Shown: positions 23,015-34,985, counted from the stretch's first letter. The stretch is DNA of 64,000 bases from Bagarius yarrelli (GCA_005784505.1 VCAZ01000012.1:2733011-2797010); one strand, 5' to 3'. Made by a program: numbers and translations. The notes: a model not told the origin generated them from the sequence alone.

Positions 23015-23552
23015 TCAAACTTTTGGCTGCTTCTCTGACTAGTGCTCTCTCCCAGTTTAGGTGGATGGCCATGTCTTAGTAGATTTGCAGTTGTGGCATA
23101 CTTTTAGCATTTTTGGATGATGGATTGAACAGTGTTGCTTAAGATGTTTAAAGCTTGGGATATTTTTTTAAACTTAAAATTTCTTTACAACTTTATCCCT
23201 GACCTGTTTGGTGAGTTTTTTTGGTTTTCATCATGCTGTTTTTCCCTAGCAAACCATTGAGGCCTTCGCAGTACAGGTGTATTTATACTGAGACCAAATT
23301 ACACACAGGTGGACTAATTAGGTGACTTTTGAAGGCATTTGATTTCACTGCATTTTATTTAGGGGTATCAGAGTACAGAGGGCTGAATAAAATTGCACGC
23401 CACACTTTTCAGATTTTTATTTGCTTAAAATTTTGAAAACCGTATATCATTTTCATTCCATTTAAAATTATGTAAAATCTCAATAAAATACATTTAAGTT
23501 TGTGGTTGTAAAAGTTTAAGGGGTACGAATACTTTTTCAAGGCACTGTACCT
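23015..23552 (-). mobile_element. Tc1-like transposon, 5' end with terminal repeat
   Basis: The right edge on the minus strand is the Tc1 terminus 'cagtgccttgaaaaagtatt' (about 23548 downwards). It is followed by the usual untranslated leader and a decayed transposase N-terminus down to 'gagcactagtcagagaagca'. That last text is also present in the fragment at 21345-21880, so the two are overlapping pieces of separate copies rather than one element split in two. Confidence 0.85.
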
Positions 23553-26500
23553 GCGTTAGAATATTGGATAAGGAATAGTGCCCACGTCTGGGAAAATCGC
23601 TCATGTCTGGTTACAAAGGGCTATAAGCACCCAACGCATTAAGGCGAACCGACGCAGACACCCTCATCCAGATCTCTAGCCACTTTCGTTGTTGCTAGAT
23701 TTATAAGGTCGGGCCTCTCAGAATAATATAAAACATGCAAAGACGGTCTAGACCAATGCATTCCTCCAACATTGCCTCCAACACATTTATGTTAGTGTGC
23801 TAGCAAGGTGTCCATAAACTTGTAAAAACATTGGAGTCAATAGAACCTTAGATATAATCTTCATTATCAAACCACACAGCATCTTCCAAAGCTGACCACA
23901 TAAAAAGACAAGTGGTTTCTGACACTGGGAATTAGATTAATAAAACATCTGAGGAATTTCCTGTATGAATCACTGTGGCATTGGCTGCATTGTAACACCA
24001 CCGGATGTGAAGGAATAAAGTGAGATAAGGCCAAACATAAGGCTAAAGAAAGCTATTACCATCAGTCACAGTAAAGGAAAGGTCCACATGATTGGAGAAC
24101 ACATGCAAGAGAATGAATATAAAGACGGAAATAAGATGTATAGACAATAAAAGGTAATGGATTTCTAAGGATTTCTAAGGTGTTTCTGAAAAAGAAAGAG
24201 GGAGAGAGAAAGAAGTGGGGGTAAAGATAGAGGCTGAGCCTAAAAAACAGAGTCAGTGAAGCAGAAAGGCTGAAAATAAAAGAAAAAATAAAGAGAGGAA
24301 AAAAGAAAAGAGTCTAAAATGAAAATGCAGCATAGACATGGACGCTTACAATTGCATGAGTACATTATGTCTGCTATAGAGTCTAGACAGCCTGAAAAGT
24401 TGCATTAGATTGAATAGAAACAATCAAAAAGGAGAAGAAGAAAAGAGGAAAACACACCAGCCACAAAACTACTGCAAGTCAGAGCAAATCAAGGAGGAAG
24501 GATTGGCGTAAAGAAGACGGGCGTAGAAAAAGGGCAGAGTGAAAGACAGCCAGAGCTAGGAAAAGTAACACCCCTCTGTGTTTGTAATTATGCACTGCGA
24601 CTGAGAAGGCAGGTGAGGAGGGAAAGTAAAGGGCACACGCTCAAAATGAGATGCCATCTGGGCCTGCACTGGGTGCAGAACAGTAATGCTGCCCAGACCT
24701 GCTGCTTCACCACACATACCTACAGACGTGCATGGCTGCCCAGACACACACACATACTATCATATCTGGCAAAAGCCTATCATGTAGAAAAAAGTGCACC
24801 TACTTGCTGAACAAATGTTGGGAGAGAGCCTGGAATAGCTCTTGGTGCAAATGGACATGGCTGGGACAAATTAGGTTCATGATTATGTAGAGCTTGTCAT
24901 ACTTATTATTATTATTATTATAATTATTGAGCTCTGTCCATGCATATTTTTTAACAGCTTCCCTTATTTAGGAAACTTTAGCAAAAAAAGTGCTAATTTT
25001 CTCACAATGACTAATGAACAATTTCAGAAAGTGCTTCAAGAAATTTTCTATTATACAAATAATAGCTAGTATAGTATCAACTTATTTTTGTCACATTCTT
25101 TGAACTGGGCTGTAGTATGTATAACTCAGTAAATGATCTTACTAAAGTATTTGAACAGAGAAACCTACATTCTGGTGTGGTCACCCACACAGGTTTTTTC
25201 GTGTCACTGGGGGAAAGTTTTTCCTACACTGTAAATAAACGATGAGTCAACATTTAACATTAGGCTTGAATAGTTTTGTGCTAGATATAGATTCTAACTA
25301 ATGAGGGTTAACTGTGGTTTAATTGTCCAATTCAGAAAACTTAACTACGTGCAGCAACTAAAATCCATGCATATCAGGGCTGGACTGGGCAACTGCAGAC
25401 AAAGCATTTTCCCATTTTACCCATAAGACATTTAATTAGCAGCCCATTGGTTCTTTTCTTAATTGACATTGGGTTGACCTAATCACATCTTCAAACATTT
25501 CCCCACTTGGGCTCTATGTGAGCTTGCATATCAGTATATTCGAAGAGATGGAGAAGAAATCGAAGTGTTTGTGATAGTATGTAGTTGGACTGCTGGGCTA
25601 AAATGTCAGCGATTTTAAATTATTCTATTTAATTCTTGGAAGTTGAGGGCCCTGCCCAGCAGTGAGAACTTGGGAAACAAACACACAATCATTCGGTTAG
25701 CAGCCCAACACCATAACCATCAGGCTACCAACAACACAAGGTGACGAGAAGAGCATGCCACAGTGTATGAAAGAACTAAGATAAAGGTGTTTCAGGTCAA
25801 AGGTTGCCATCACAAATGTTTTATCATGTAAATAATAGAGAATAGGAGGAAGAGGGAAGGATTGTGGGATAGGCTTTCTGAATGACTGGTTTTGGCAGTG
25901 ATTTACTTTAATTAGCTCTGTGTGCTAGTGTGAAGAGCATGCGCTGGTGCTTTGCTCTGTCTCTAAAAGCATGAAATACACTTTCCCTGTGGCCTGCACA
26001 GATGGATGACAACAGCAAGCCTGAGTGCAGAGTCATCAGAGACAGCCATGCATAGATATCCTGTTTAGAATTTGGATGGAACTAACAGCTAAGAAGATTA
26101 CTACAATGCTTTTAAACTTCTCTTTAACACAAGGTTGTGTATCAGACTAATCTGCTACACAATACAAAAAACTTCTGAAAAAATTCACCAAAGTGGTGAA
26201 AATAATTCCAGCTGTATGAAGTCATTTTCCATTGCATAAAATCAGCGTAAATAAAAAATAAAGAGATAAAACTTATTGTGTGTTTTTTGTGTGTGTTAGT
26301 GAGGATCTACATGCAACTTACTTTCAGTACTTGCAGCCTCAGGGTATGGGGACACAAAAAAAATGATCCTTAGTAGTAAGGCTCCAATAAGCACCAAGAG
26401 ATTCATTTTGCTAGACTACACACTAAGGACGGCATATGGGCCACTTTCTCGCACCTTCCAGTTCCACTGTAGGATTCCCCTTTAATTATACTAGCATAGC

Positions 26501-26585
26501 ATGGAACTAGCATATTTTTTAAATAGCATAAATAGAAATACTAAAACATTGATATAGCACACGGTAAAAGGATATTGGACATTCA
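23553..26585. other. intron 1, unassigned; purine tract inside
   Basis: No coding sequence was recognised. Notable are a purine-rich tract (about 24183-24330), a small (TTA)n run at 24901-24925, a short tandem ggatttctaa duplication (24160-24180) and the weak SINE at 25628. Confidence 0.5.
25628..25742 (-). mobile_element. degenerate tRNA-headed SINE fragment
   Basis: On the minus strand it reads ggtagcctgatggttatggt (A-box-like), then gttgggctgctaacc, then a weak B-box region, then ctgctgggcagggccctcaa. This is the order seen in the window's other SINE heads, but the tail is missing and the B-box is poor. Confidence 0.55.
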
Positions 26586-26589
26586 CACT

Positions 26590-26965
26590 ACACGGCTAAA
26601 CGTTTACGAACACTTTTCAGCACACACACATAACCAGTGGCACAAAATTGAATGAACACAACTGCCTAAAATGGCTTGTAACATGAGTCATTCAATAACA
26701 CTCAGATGCCCAAACCCTGTTTCATCATGACAGTGTCCCTGTGCACAGAGCCCGTGAGCTCCATGAAGACATGCTGTGTTGAATGTAAATAAATAGTGAT
26801 AAGAGCATCTGGCAGAAAACAGAAATGTAATTAAAATGTTAACAAAAAACATCATATGCAGAGGTGTGAAATAGGCTGTTCAAGAAACACATATGGATGT
26901 GTTTGCCAAGTGTTCAAATTTTGAACAATACTTTTGGAAACATAGTGTATGTTAGTCAAGAGTTC
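26590..26965 (+). mobile_element. Tc1/mariner fragment (second Asp region and 3' end)
   Basis: Plus-strand text 'tttcatcatgacagtgtccc' translates as FHHDSVPVHRARELHEDM, matching the segment around the second catalytic Asp of one fish Tc1 family. It then jumps to a 3' end with 'caatacttttggaaacatag'. It is strongly truncated. The copy at 46845 is from a similar family. Confidence 0.6.
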
Positions 26966-29091
26966 AGAATTTCATAACAGTTTAAGAACCTTAAAGAATT
27001 TAGAATTACTTCTGTGGAGTATTAATGAAGGTATCAACTTTTAAAACATTTCTTTGAGCCCAGGACAAAAAAAGCTGAGCACATTTCCACTACTCTCTGG
27101 AATCTTTAAATCCTGATTGGGCCATGGATTAATTGCAATGCGCTGTCCTGGTTTAATGCTGCAGAATAAGCTTTTGTGTACTTTGCATACCTCTAAAATG
27201 GAAAGTCATATTTAAGCTTTGCCAAATGATTTAGCTGCAGTCCTAAATCAGTATGTAGCTTCAAAAGACTGGTACAAATTAAATAAACCAGGAGTCGGCA
27301 CTATTCATGAGGTCTGACTTATCAAAAGCAATTATAGCATAAGTGTCATGAAGCTATTAATAAGTAAATTGTTTTGGCTGGAGTGTGACGTTCTGTAAAA
27401 ACTCGCAAGAGCCATTAGCCTTTAACAAAAAATTAAAGTGCACATTCGGACTATATGGGGTAGGTGCTAAATCATTATAAGAAAGTGAAAAATTGATTAT
27501 TACTCGGTGACCGCTGGGTGGTTTCTGTATTAAGCACAGGAGTCTAATCTTTATTAAGCACAGGAGTCTATTGGATGGCACGTTATGTGATACCTAGGGA
27601 GTGTCCTTTAAAAAAACGGATGTCTGGTCATGAGCCTGGAACATTTGAAAATCATTTAGAAGATGGGAGATCTAATTAAATGCCTCCCCTGCACCTTGAA
27701 CTTAGCACATCTGATGGAGGTAAACACATCAATCTCATTTTGTTTCTTAAGCAACAACAGTTTTCAAATCTGCCCAAGCTTTAACCTACTATCTGAAGTG
27801 AGAAAGAAAAATAGCCTGTAGACAAAGAGCAATCGGGCTCATATCAAGACCAACATGCTGACAAAGTTGTTGGACATCAGAGAAGATAAGAGATAAAATG
27901 TTTGAGCATATTAAAGATTTTAGGTAATATTCACAGCAAATATAAGCCTGTATTAAGGCTGTTTATCTGGACACGGTTTCTGCTCTAGCTTTAAATACTG
28001 CTTATTAAAATCATCCTCTGCCTTTCACCTCATTGATGAAAAAGTATTGTTATACTTCCAGTTTGCGAAATCTGCCTTTCAATTTGTTGGACTTGCCATC
28101 ACTCCGACTCCTGTAGTTTATATGAATTTTATTCATTCTATCTGTAACCATACTATATAAAACATACATTTTCAAGGGTCGAGAAGTACTGAAAATTTAG
28201 TACATGCTTAGGAGTTTCTGCGATTTCTGACAGAGCCATTGGTGTGTGCGACTATGCATGCTTATGTGTGAAGCAATCATCATCAGTTATGTGGTTGTCT
28301 TCCACCCCCAACAGTCACACATAAAATCATCATTAGTTGTGTCTGATTATGGAAAAAAAAAAATTTGCCAATCCGATGGTTACTCAGAATAAAACCATTG
28401 CAGTGACCTCAATTATTATATTAAGTATTAAAATAGCACTGTCTGTAATAGTGCTATTACCGACGGAGGGGGAAACAGTAATTTGCTTGATTACTGAAAA
28501 GAGTAACTCTATTAGTAATGCCATTTAATTATAACACTGTTATTTCCATCACTAGACACTGATATAAGAGTAACTAAGAAAAGTTTGTTTCCTTTTAAAG
28601 AAGAAAATGTCGAAATTGAGGTGGCCATGAGATCAAGTGCACCAATTATGAACAATGCTGTTTTGGTAATGCTTTTATATTCAGCACTATTTGTATTGTA
28701 GACTTTATTTGTAAGTCATGCTCTGCCACCAAGGTCTGCATTACAAGACTTGGCATTGATATATTCAATACTAAAGACAGCAACGCAGAAAGCCAGCCAT
28801 AATAATTTGCACTAATATATGGGGTGGAGAATAGGAGGGAAATAGAAAGGAGAAATAAACCATACCAGAAAAAATAACCAAAACATAATACTTCATGGCA
28901 TCCTGATACTGTGACCTTCATGCCATGCCTGTCACTAGTTTATACTAGTTGCGTGATGAGTATCTGTGTGGGTGCAGGCATATTGGGTATAGCTAAATAT
29001 TTAGGCAGAGGATGTGCAATTATATGTCTGTGATAACTTTATAAAATAGTAAGATATTTTAAATGGTAAAGCAGTAATAAATGTTTTAAGC
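26966..29091. other. intron 1, mostly unassigned
   Basis: No exon was recognised. A 22-bp tandem pair (attaagcacaggagtcta at about 27530 and 27553) is present. The part at 28250-28570 shares short ordered blocks with 44690-44900 (caccccaacacac-like text, gggggaaac, agtaac-type runs) and may be the same decayed DNA element. Confidence 0.45.
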
Positions 29092-29381
29092 CAGGGGGTC
29101 ACCTTTCCTGCCTGTAAGATTCAATTATTCCTAGCAAGTCCTTGATTAGCTAGTTTGGGTGTGTTTGATTAGGGTTGGAGCTAATCTTTGCAGGACCCCT
29201 GGTCTATATAGTGAATGTGACTTAAGTGATCGCCAAAATCAGTCATGGAGAGTGTAACTACAACCCTACTCAAACTAACTAGCTAATGTAGGTCTTGCTG
29301 AGTATAACTGAAACCTACAGGCAGGTGTGGTGAAGCTAAACTCTGCAGGATATTGGCTCTTACCAAGTCTGGTGAACCCTG
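29092..29381. mobile_element. fold-back MITE
   Basis: The element starts cagggggtcacc and ends ggtgaaccctg, an imperfect inverted repeat. Most of the length folds back: 'agctaatctttgcaggaccc' on the left opposes 'gaagctaaactctgcaggat' on the right, and both halves carry gcaggtgtg/cctgcctg and tagctagt text. It is 290 bp with no ORF. I recall a common dispersed fish element of this form, but no clear target duplication is visible. Confidence 0.7.
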
Positions 29382-30640
29382 ATATAAAGTATTAAGATGT
29401 CTGACTATTACATCCGATCAATTTACCAGCACTGTAAATCCTGTAGATACAAAATACACATCCACACACATCACACATCAAGGTACTTTGTAATACTTAA
29501 GATAGCAAGTATAGCAAGGATAGCAGTGAGCTTCAAAATGGATGGCATCCAAGTAAATTCGATCTAAAACGACTTTGACCTCGTGGAAACCCCTGCGAAC
29601 TAATTAACTGTTTCAATTAAGTGATGAATACAATCACTTAGACAAATTGTTGGAGCCTCTTAGATCCCTGTGGGCCCACAAAAGGCTTTAGAGAAGAGAC
29701 CATTCTCATAATTTTTCCCTTGCCTTTTATAAGTCATCAGGATTGTGACTCATATGTATTTAGTTCATAGCTTCCATATAAATGTATTAATTCAATCAAA
29801 AAGATCTTTCAGAAAGTTTATTCTGTCGGGTTGGTGATAGAGTAGCTTTAATAGCAGATGTGGTCATTTTTCTCTGCTTATCTGCAGCAGGTACTAGGGT
29901 ACTGATTAAAACAGGGCTGTAACAACTAATTGACCAATTCTTATAAAAGATTTGTGGAGTCATAAAGCATGCTGTGGCACACGCTTCTTTATTTAACCAA
30001 CAGCAGTATGTTAATAATGTTGGTCTTGAGACATAATGGGTGTTTTCAACTAATTTGTGTAATATTTGCAATTAAACATCACATACAATAATTCGTTAGA
30101 TTACAGTTGTTTAACTGTACATTTGTTCTAAAAAATAGATGCTGTTCAACAAAAACATACAGAGTTTCGAAGAACTCCAGCGCCAACAGCCCAGAAAATG
30201 GTACAACTATGTCACATGCGCATCACGACAGTATTATTACAACAGACAATAACAATAAAGAACTGTTTAGCAACTGCAACCACACCCCCACACCCCCACC
30301 AAAGGTAGCTTCAAAGTCCTGAAAGTGTTAAGGACATGCCTTGGTCCTCACAGGGCTAGTGGCCATAGGGGCAGCTTCAGAGTGTAAGCTCTAACAGCAT
30401 TCGTTTCTCACTTCCTGTCTGTTAACTATATTAGGATTCAGATTTAGGGGTCTATAGGTTGATTTAGGTTTTCCTCCATAACAGAGGGCGTGGGCACTCT
30501 ACGAAGACAACTGGCCAGCGGGATCCATTAGCTAGTTCGAAAGTGATTGGGTCACCTTTATTTTTTTTTATTTATTTATATAGTGTTTTTTTTTTAACAA
30601 TCAATCAGGATTGTTTGAAAGCAGCTTTAACTGGTCCAAG
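29382..30640. other. intron 1, nothing assigned
   Basis: A minus-strand frame of 91 codons (29796-30071) has no recognised similarity. 'acagggctgtaacaactaat' at 29912 looks like a hAT-type end, but the partner end was not found. Confidence 0.4.
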
Positions 30641-30845
30641 CTGCCGTTTGACCTGGAGGGGTTCAAACAGGTAAAAGCTTAACCTATTGCTGAGATGTGG
30701 CCAACAGGCTCTTACCCATTCTTATCTTTGTGGGCCAAACGTGGTGCTTGCTGTCTTATCTGGCTTTCGATGAGCGCTGATGTCGATGAACCTGTGCCCG
30801 AATTGAAGTGTTCACTGGAAGATGATGAAGTGGGCACAGCCTGCT

Positions 30846-31330
30846 TCATGATAATTCTAGTTCCCTGCCAAGCACGAGACAGGCGGGGAACACCCCAGTG
30901 GTGGCATGTTGGGTAGCCTGATAATGCAAATGGGTCTGGGAGAGAGCAGCCTTAAATGGGAAACTTTGGGCAAGGTGGGTACGGATGCCATTTTTCAGAC
31001 TTCGATTAAAGCTTTTCACGCTATGAGGATAATAAAGCATTTATGAGATTTGCCCCTGGCAGCCAGGTACAATGAAAACTTACTTAAAATGAACTGTGGC
31101 CCATTGTCAGTGGTAATGGCTGGAATTCCCCATCTGGAAAAAAATTGCTTTAGGAAATCAACCATTGCAGAGGCTGTAACTGAGCCCATAGGCACAACCT
31201 AGGGCCACTTGGAGTTCATACATCACAACTAGAAACTGCTGATGGTGGGGAACAGAGGTGAGCTTTCCACAAATGTCCATCTGTATATGCTTTTATGGCT
31301 TGGTGAGCCAGTCAATGTTGCAAAGGTGGC
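30846..31330 (-). pseudogene. Gypsy integrase remnant
   Basis: The minus strand gives WGIPAITTDNGPQF, the second catalytic Asp context of integrase, after a broken segment with HIQMDICG-like text for the first Asp. The conserved stretch with the catalytic Glu is damaged: where the family has a YYPQSNGxVERFNRSL-type run, this copy reads YYPHSVKSFNRSLKNGI. Three residues are lost and Lys stands at the Glu position. Confidence 0.75.
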
Positions 31331-31677
31331 AGTGCTGGAGCACCTGTTTTACTACTAAGCAGACAAGATACACAGTCACTTACAGGAGCTAGTTTCGGTT
31401 AGTTTAACAATCCCCACCCGCCCCCTAAGGGACAGAGGAATGACTGCTCGGTGCCCCCGCGGAATGCATGATTCACCCCAACATGTCAGTTATGCCCTGT
31501 CTCAAAGAGAGTGGCAGGTCAGCGCACAACTGTGTTGGCCAGACGTTCTAAATGTATGTGGGTCTGCTGCAGACTCTCGCATTCAGTCACTCTCTATATC
31601 TCTGTATGATAAGACTCTGTAGTTGGCTCTGCAGCTGTACATGACAGGGGTGAACAGCAGCTGGTACTTTTACTTAT

Positions 31678-31965
31678 TCAGCCTGTCAGCCCATCGGTGC
31701 AGCCTGAGGGGCTTGTGGCCTGTTCCAGCAAAGAACATGAGGGTAGTAAGAGCCTGGTTCCCTGTTCTAAGAGTAAACCTTGCTTAAGATCCATATTTGT
31801 GAACACTGAGGAGCCATAAAAGAGGGTTGTGAGTTTCTCAATTGTCGGCAATGGGTATTTGTCTGTCACCACAGCCTTGTTAGGCCTCCGAATGTCAACA
31901 CAGAAACGTATGCCACCAGACAGTTGTTTCACAATCACAAGATTTGAGACCCAAGGGGGAATCAT
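31678..31965 (-). pseudogene. Gypsy reverse transcriptase remnant (fingers and first palm Asp)
   Basis: A 95-codon frame reads PPWVSNLVIVKQLSGGIRFC, VDIRRPNKAVVTDKYPLPTI and VFTNMDLKQG. The RFCVDIRRPNKAV and DKYPLPTIE motifs are diagnostic of Gypsy RT, and the NMDL aspartate is the first catalytic residue. The following palm with the YxDD box is not readable in the same frame. Confidence 0.88.
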
Positions 31966-32443
31966 CTATGGGCTTAATAAGGTCTGCAGCTAGCATGCCC
32001 TGTAGTTCAGTGGCGACCTTGTCAAGAGGCACTCGTCACAGTGGCTGGATTACAGGCGGTACATTTGGTTTAAGCAGAGGTTTGAGGGAAAAACAGAAAA
32101 GCAGCCCAAACCACTGAATAGAGCTGGAAACTGTGTCTGCCTATCTAAACGATGGTTGCACCACTGTTGTCATGCAGAAAAAAGTCAAGGCTAAGGAACA
32201 GGTCAAGATCCAGGATATTAGTGCTATGCTGAGTTACAGTATGCCACATTTCCGTTTTTGTTGACTAGACTAGGGCTTTGTTTGCTGGATGATAAGTATA
32301 CGCTGCATTAGTCTTTGCTATTTTAGCTGCAAACTGTGTAGATTCTTCAATCTCAAGTGCCAGAGTTAGAGCCTTATCCAAAGTGAGTATATCATCTTCC
32401 ATAAGCAGCCTCTCTTTGACCGGTGCACTGTTTGGTTTTTTAA

Positions 32444-33040
32444 TTAGTCTCTAATTAATTTGTCACGAAGAGCACAGAATTTGCATGGCCCAGCAAGGCT
32501 TTTTAAATTAGCGTCAAACTGACTGGCTGACTCATCTGAACGTTGGCATTTCCATTTGAAATTTAGACGTTTCAACAGCACGCTATGGGTCCTTTGAAAA
32601 TGTCCTTTTAGTTGTGCAACAGCGTCAGAGTATGTATTTGCATAGTCGAGCATCCGGGTAGATCCGTAAGTGGTGGCTAATGGTTAAGGTGTTGGATTAC
32701 CAATCTGAAGGTTGTGGGTTCGATTCCCAGCTCCACCAAGCCACCACTGTTGGGCCCCTGAGCAAGGCCCTTAACCCCCAATTGCTCAGTTGTATAACAA
32801 GGGATATTGTAAGTCGCTCTGGATAAGGGCATCTGCCAAATGCTGCAAATGTAAATGTAATCCCTTAGCACCGAGACAATGAAGAAGTGCGCACTTTCTC
32901 CTGTCCAGGATGTCATCCAAGCCCGCAGCTACAAGGTACAGCTGGAACGACACAACCTAGCGCTCCTACAGCACGACAGGTTCATCAGCGTGTTGGCTCA
33001 GGAAGAGGTAGCGATAAAGCCATCCTTGTCGCCAAATGTT
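32444..33040 (-). pseudogene. Gypsy gag remnant split by a SINE
   Basis: The minus-strand frame 32444-32653 (LDYANTYSDAVAQLKGHFQR, SDESASQFDANLKSL, CALRDKLIRD) is gag-like for this family. Upstream pieces at 32866-33000 (MTSWTGESAHFFIVSVL) continue it on the far side of the SINE. Confidence 0.65.
32669..32862 (+). mobile_element. tRNA-headed SINE inside Gypsy gag
   Basis: The best preserved SINE in the window. The A-box-like start is gtggtggctaatggttaagg and the B-box is ggttcgattcc (32718-32728, a consensus match). The body is 'gggcccctgagcaaggccct', and the 3' end 'ctctggataagggcatctgc' leads to aaatgtaaatgtaa. Flanking tccgtaa and tccctta may be a decayed target duplication. It is transcribable in principle by RNA polymerase III but is not a tRNA gene. 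Confidence 0.93.
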
Positions 33041-33419
33041 ATGTTCAACAAAGCTACATACGAACTTTGGGTGAAAGCTAGTTCACTCAATGAACTCCAA
33101 CTCTATCTAGTTCTGTGACATTATCAACTTGGACTAGAATTTTAAAAAACACACACTAAAACTGACACAAACCGGTGTTTACCCACAGAATAACTTGACT
33201 GAACCCACCAAAGTGGAATATCACAAACACTTCACGCACTGGACTTCTCACAGTTCCGCTGATGATGGCAATGATTTTATCAGGTTATTCTGTCTTCTGT
33301 TTTCATTTTTCACTCCTCACAGATTTATAACAACTGTCCCCACATAAAAATCCCAACTCAGAGCTTTATGTATGATCATTGTTGCGAGAAGGCCTAAGCT
33401 GTGAATGATAATTGCTTTC

Positions 33420-33444
33420 ATTCACTAACCCTAACCCTAACCCC
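33420..33444. repeat. short telomere-like run
   Basis: Two and a half CCCTAA units (ctaaccctaaccctaacccc). Too short to mean more than a simple repeat. Confidence 0.6.
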
Positions 33445-34044
33445 AGTAGAAAAATTTGAGTTGGGCAGAAAGCCTCTGTGTTAGTAATAGACCGCAACAC
33501 AATCAACGCTACGGAAATGGACAGTGGTTACACATGTTATACCCATATATATACACGTTTTTCACATTCTGTAATAGTTAGGGAAGAATAATAGCTTTTT
33601 CCTCCTTTAGCTTAAAAAAAACTTCAAGTGCTCCAGGGAGTGACGTGCCTGGACTCATTGTTGGCCAGAAAAAAATAAAACATAATACATTTTGCTTGCC
33701 ATTTTGTAATCATGGTTCCAGGGGTCGGCAACCCGCGGCCCTAGAGCCGCATGTGGCTGTTTCATCCCTTAGCTGCGGCTCCCTTTGGCTTTGGAAAAAT
33801 AATGATTAGAATAAATAATACATTTTAATGTATATTTTATTTTAGTTTGCTTTTTTAAAATAATTCTGAATTTAAAGACTATGGTAATCTTGTATCATTA
33901 AAATAAAATGTGTTTATTTATTAGTTGCTTAAAATATGCATTACCCCCCTCAATTTGACATGCGCCAGCACGCGAAACCTGGAATGCCACTTATACACTT
34001 GCATGAACATGAAACAGTATGCATTTAAATAATAAATAATATTC

Positions 34045-34288
34045 AATTCATTGTCATAGGTACGTGTACAGAGCCAATGAAATGCATTTTTCGCATATTC
34101 CATCTTAGTAAGTTGGGGTCAGGGTGCAGGGTCAGCTATGAGACAGCGCCCCTGGAGCAGGAGGGGTTGAGGGTCTTGCTCAAGGACCCAGCAGTGGTTG
34201 ACTTGCTGGAGGTGGGGCTTAAACCCAGGTGTTTCTGGTCTTCAGATTAACAACTCAGCACCTTAACCATTTGAGCCACCCCACCCCC
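34045..34288 (-). mobile_element. tRNA-headed SINE, second copy of the 5120 family
   Basis: It matches the SINE at 5120-5383 over its whole length. On the minus strand it has gtggctcaaatggttaaggt, B-box-like gggtttaagcccc, 'tgctccaggggcgctgtctc', and the tail 'gaaaaatgcatttcattggc' followed by ctctgtacacgtacctatga. It is nested inside the hAT element. Confidence 0.88.
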
Positions 34289-34324
34289 AGCTCTAGTATA
34301 TAAAGTTCTATATATACTAGAGCT
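34289..34324. repeat. 14-bp perfect hairpin at the SINE edge
   Basis: agctctagtatata (34289-34302) and its exact reverse complement (34311-34324) are separated by 8 bases. It abuts the 5' head of the SINE. Such a structure could form a stem but no function is implied. Confidence 0.8.
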
Positions 34325-34985
34325 ATATAAAAAAAACAAACATTGCTCATGTGATGTTTGAACAGAAAAACATCAGGGATTTTATTGCAGCGAATCTATT
34401 TGAGCACTCGATTCCTTCTCTAGCAAAACCATTTTTATTATGGTGTCGTACTGCCACCTAGCGGTCATATGCAGAATTTCAACTTTTCACAGAACACAAC
34501 AGATCATGCCTCACAGACGACGGTTTACAATCCTGTGTAAAAATGAAGGTAACATCTTAAGTAAAAATTACTGTAACTTTCTTAAATAAATATTTGACAT
34601 TTTTCAGTGAAATAGTCCTGTTTATAGTTAGGTTGACAGCTGACTGTGTGCGCGATAAAAAGATGACGGCTCATAGGATGCGAACTACATTTTGGTTTGC
34701 CATTGTGTTTTATTGCAGGTGACTGCATTCCAGTGTTTTTCCCGAAGTTAAACATATCTTTTGTTGCATGCTGGCAAAATGTTCGCTGTAGTAGTTCGTT
34801 AATTTTATAAATACAAAACAATATAGTTTTATTTATATATATATATATATAGCATAAAGGCAAAAACAAATATATGCAGTGTTCTCTTCATTTTAGATGC
34901 CAAAAACTTTGCAGCCCCAGATGATTTTTTTCTGTAGAAAACTGCTTGAAATGGCTCTTTGAGTCTTAAAGGCTGCCGACCCTTG

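Larger units (their letters stand above)
30640..33400 (-). mobile_element. Ty3/Gypsy retrotransposon remnant (K02A2.6-like)
   Basis: Read right to left it holds a probable LTR edge, a PBS-like 'ttggcgacaagg' (33027-33038), gag pieces, reverse transcriptase and integrase, which is the normal Gypsy order. The gag text is cut by a SINE at 32669-32862. Between RT and integrase most of RNase H is unreadable. Stops and indels are frequent. It differs from the sushi-type elements elsewhere in the window. No 3' LTR could be matched at the left end. Confidence 0.75.
33719..34985. mobile_element. hAT-type element with 'ggggtcggca' ends
   Basis: The left end is caggggtcggcaacccgcgg and the right end, read in reverse, is caagggtcggcagcctttaa. 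The terminal 12 bases match at 11 positions. Sub-terminal text 'gagccgcatgtggctgtt' and 'atggctctttgagtcttaaa' is typical of a widespread vertebrate hAT group. The interior has no transposase ORF and contains a SINE at 34045. No target duplication is visible at the present edges. Confidence 0.75.

Noticed and set aside
29900..30310. A second hAT element starting cagggctgtaacaac
   Set aside because: No matching right end or target duplication could be found.
32680..32750. tRNA gene
   Set aside because: The A- and B-box-like text belongs to a SINE with body and tail; no full cloverleaf could be drawn.
33420..33444. Interstitial telomere
   Set aside because: Only two and a half CCCTAA units, compatible with a chance simple repeat.
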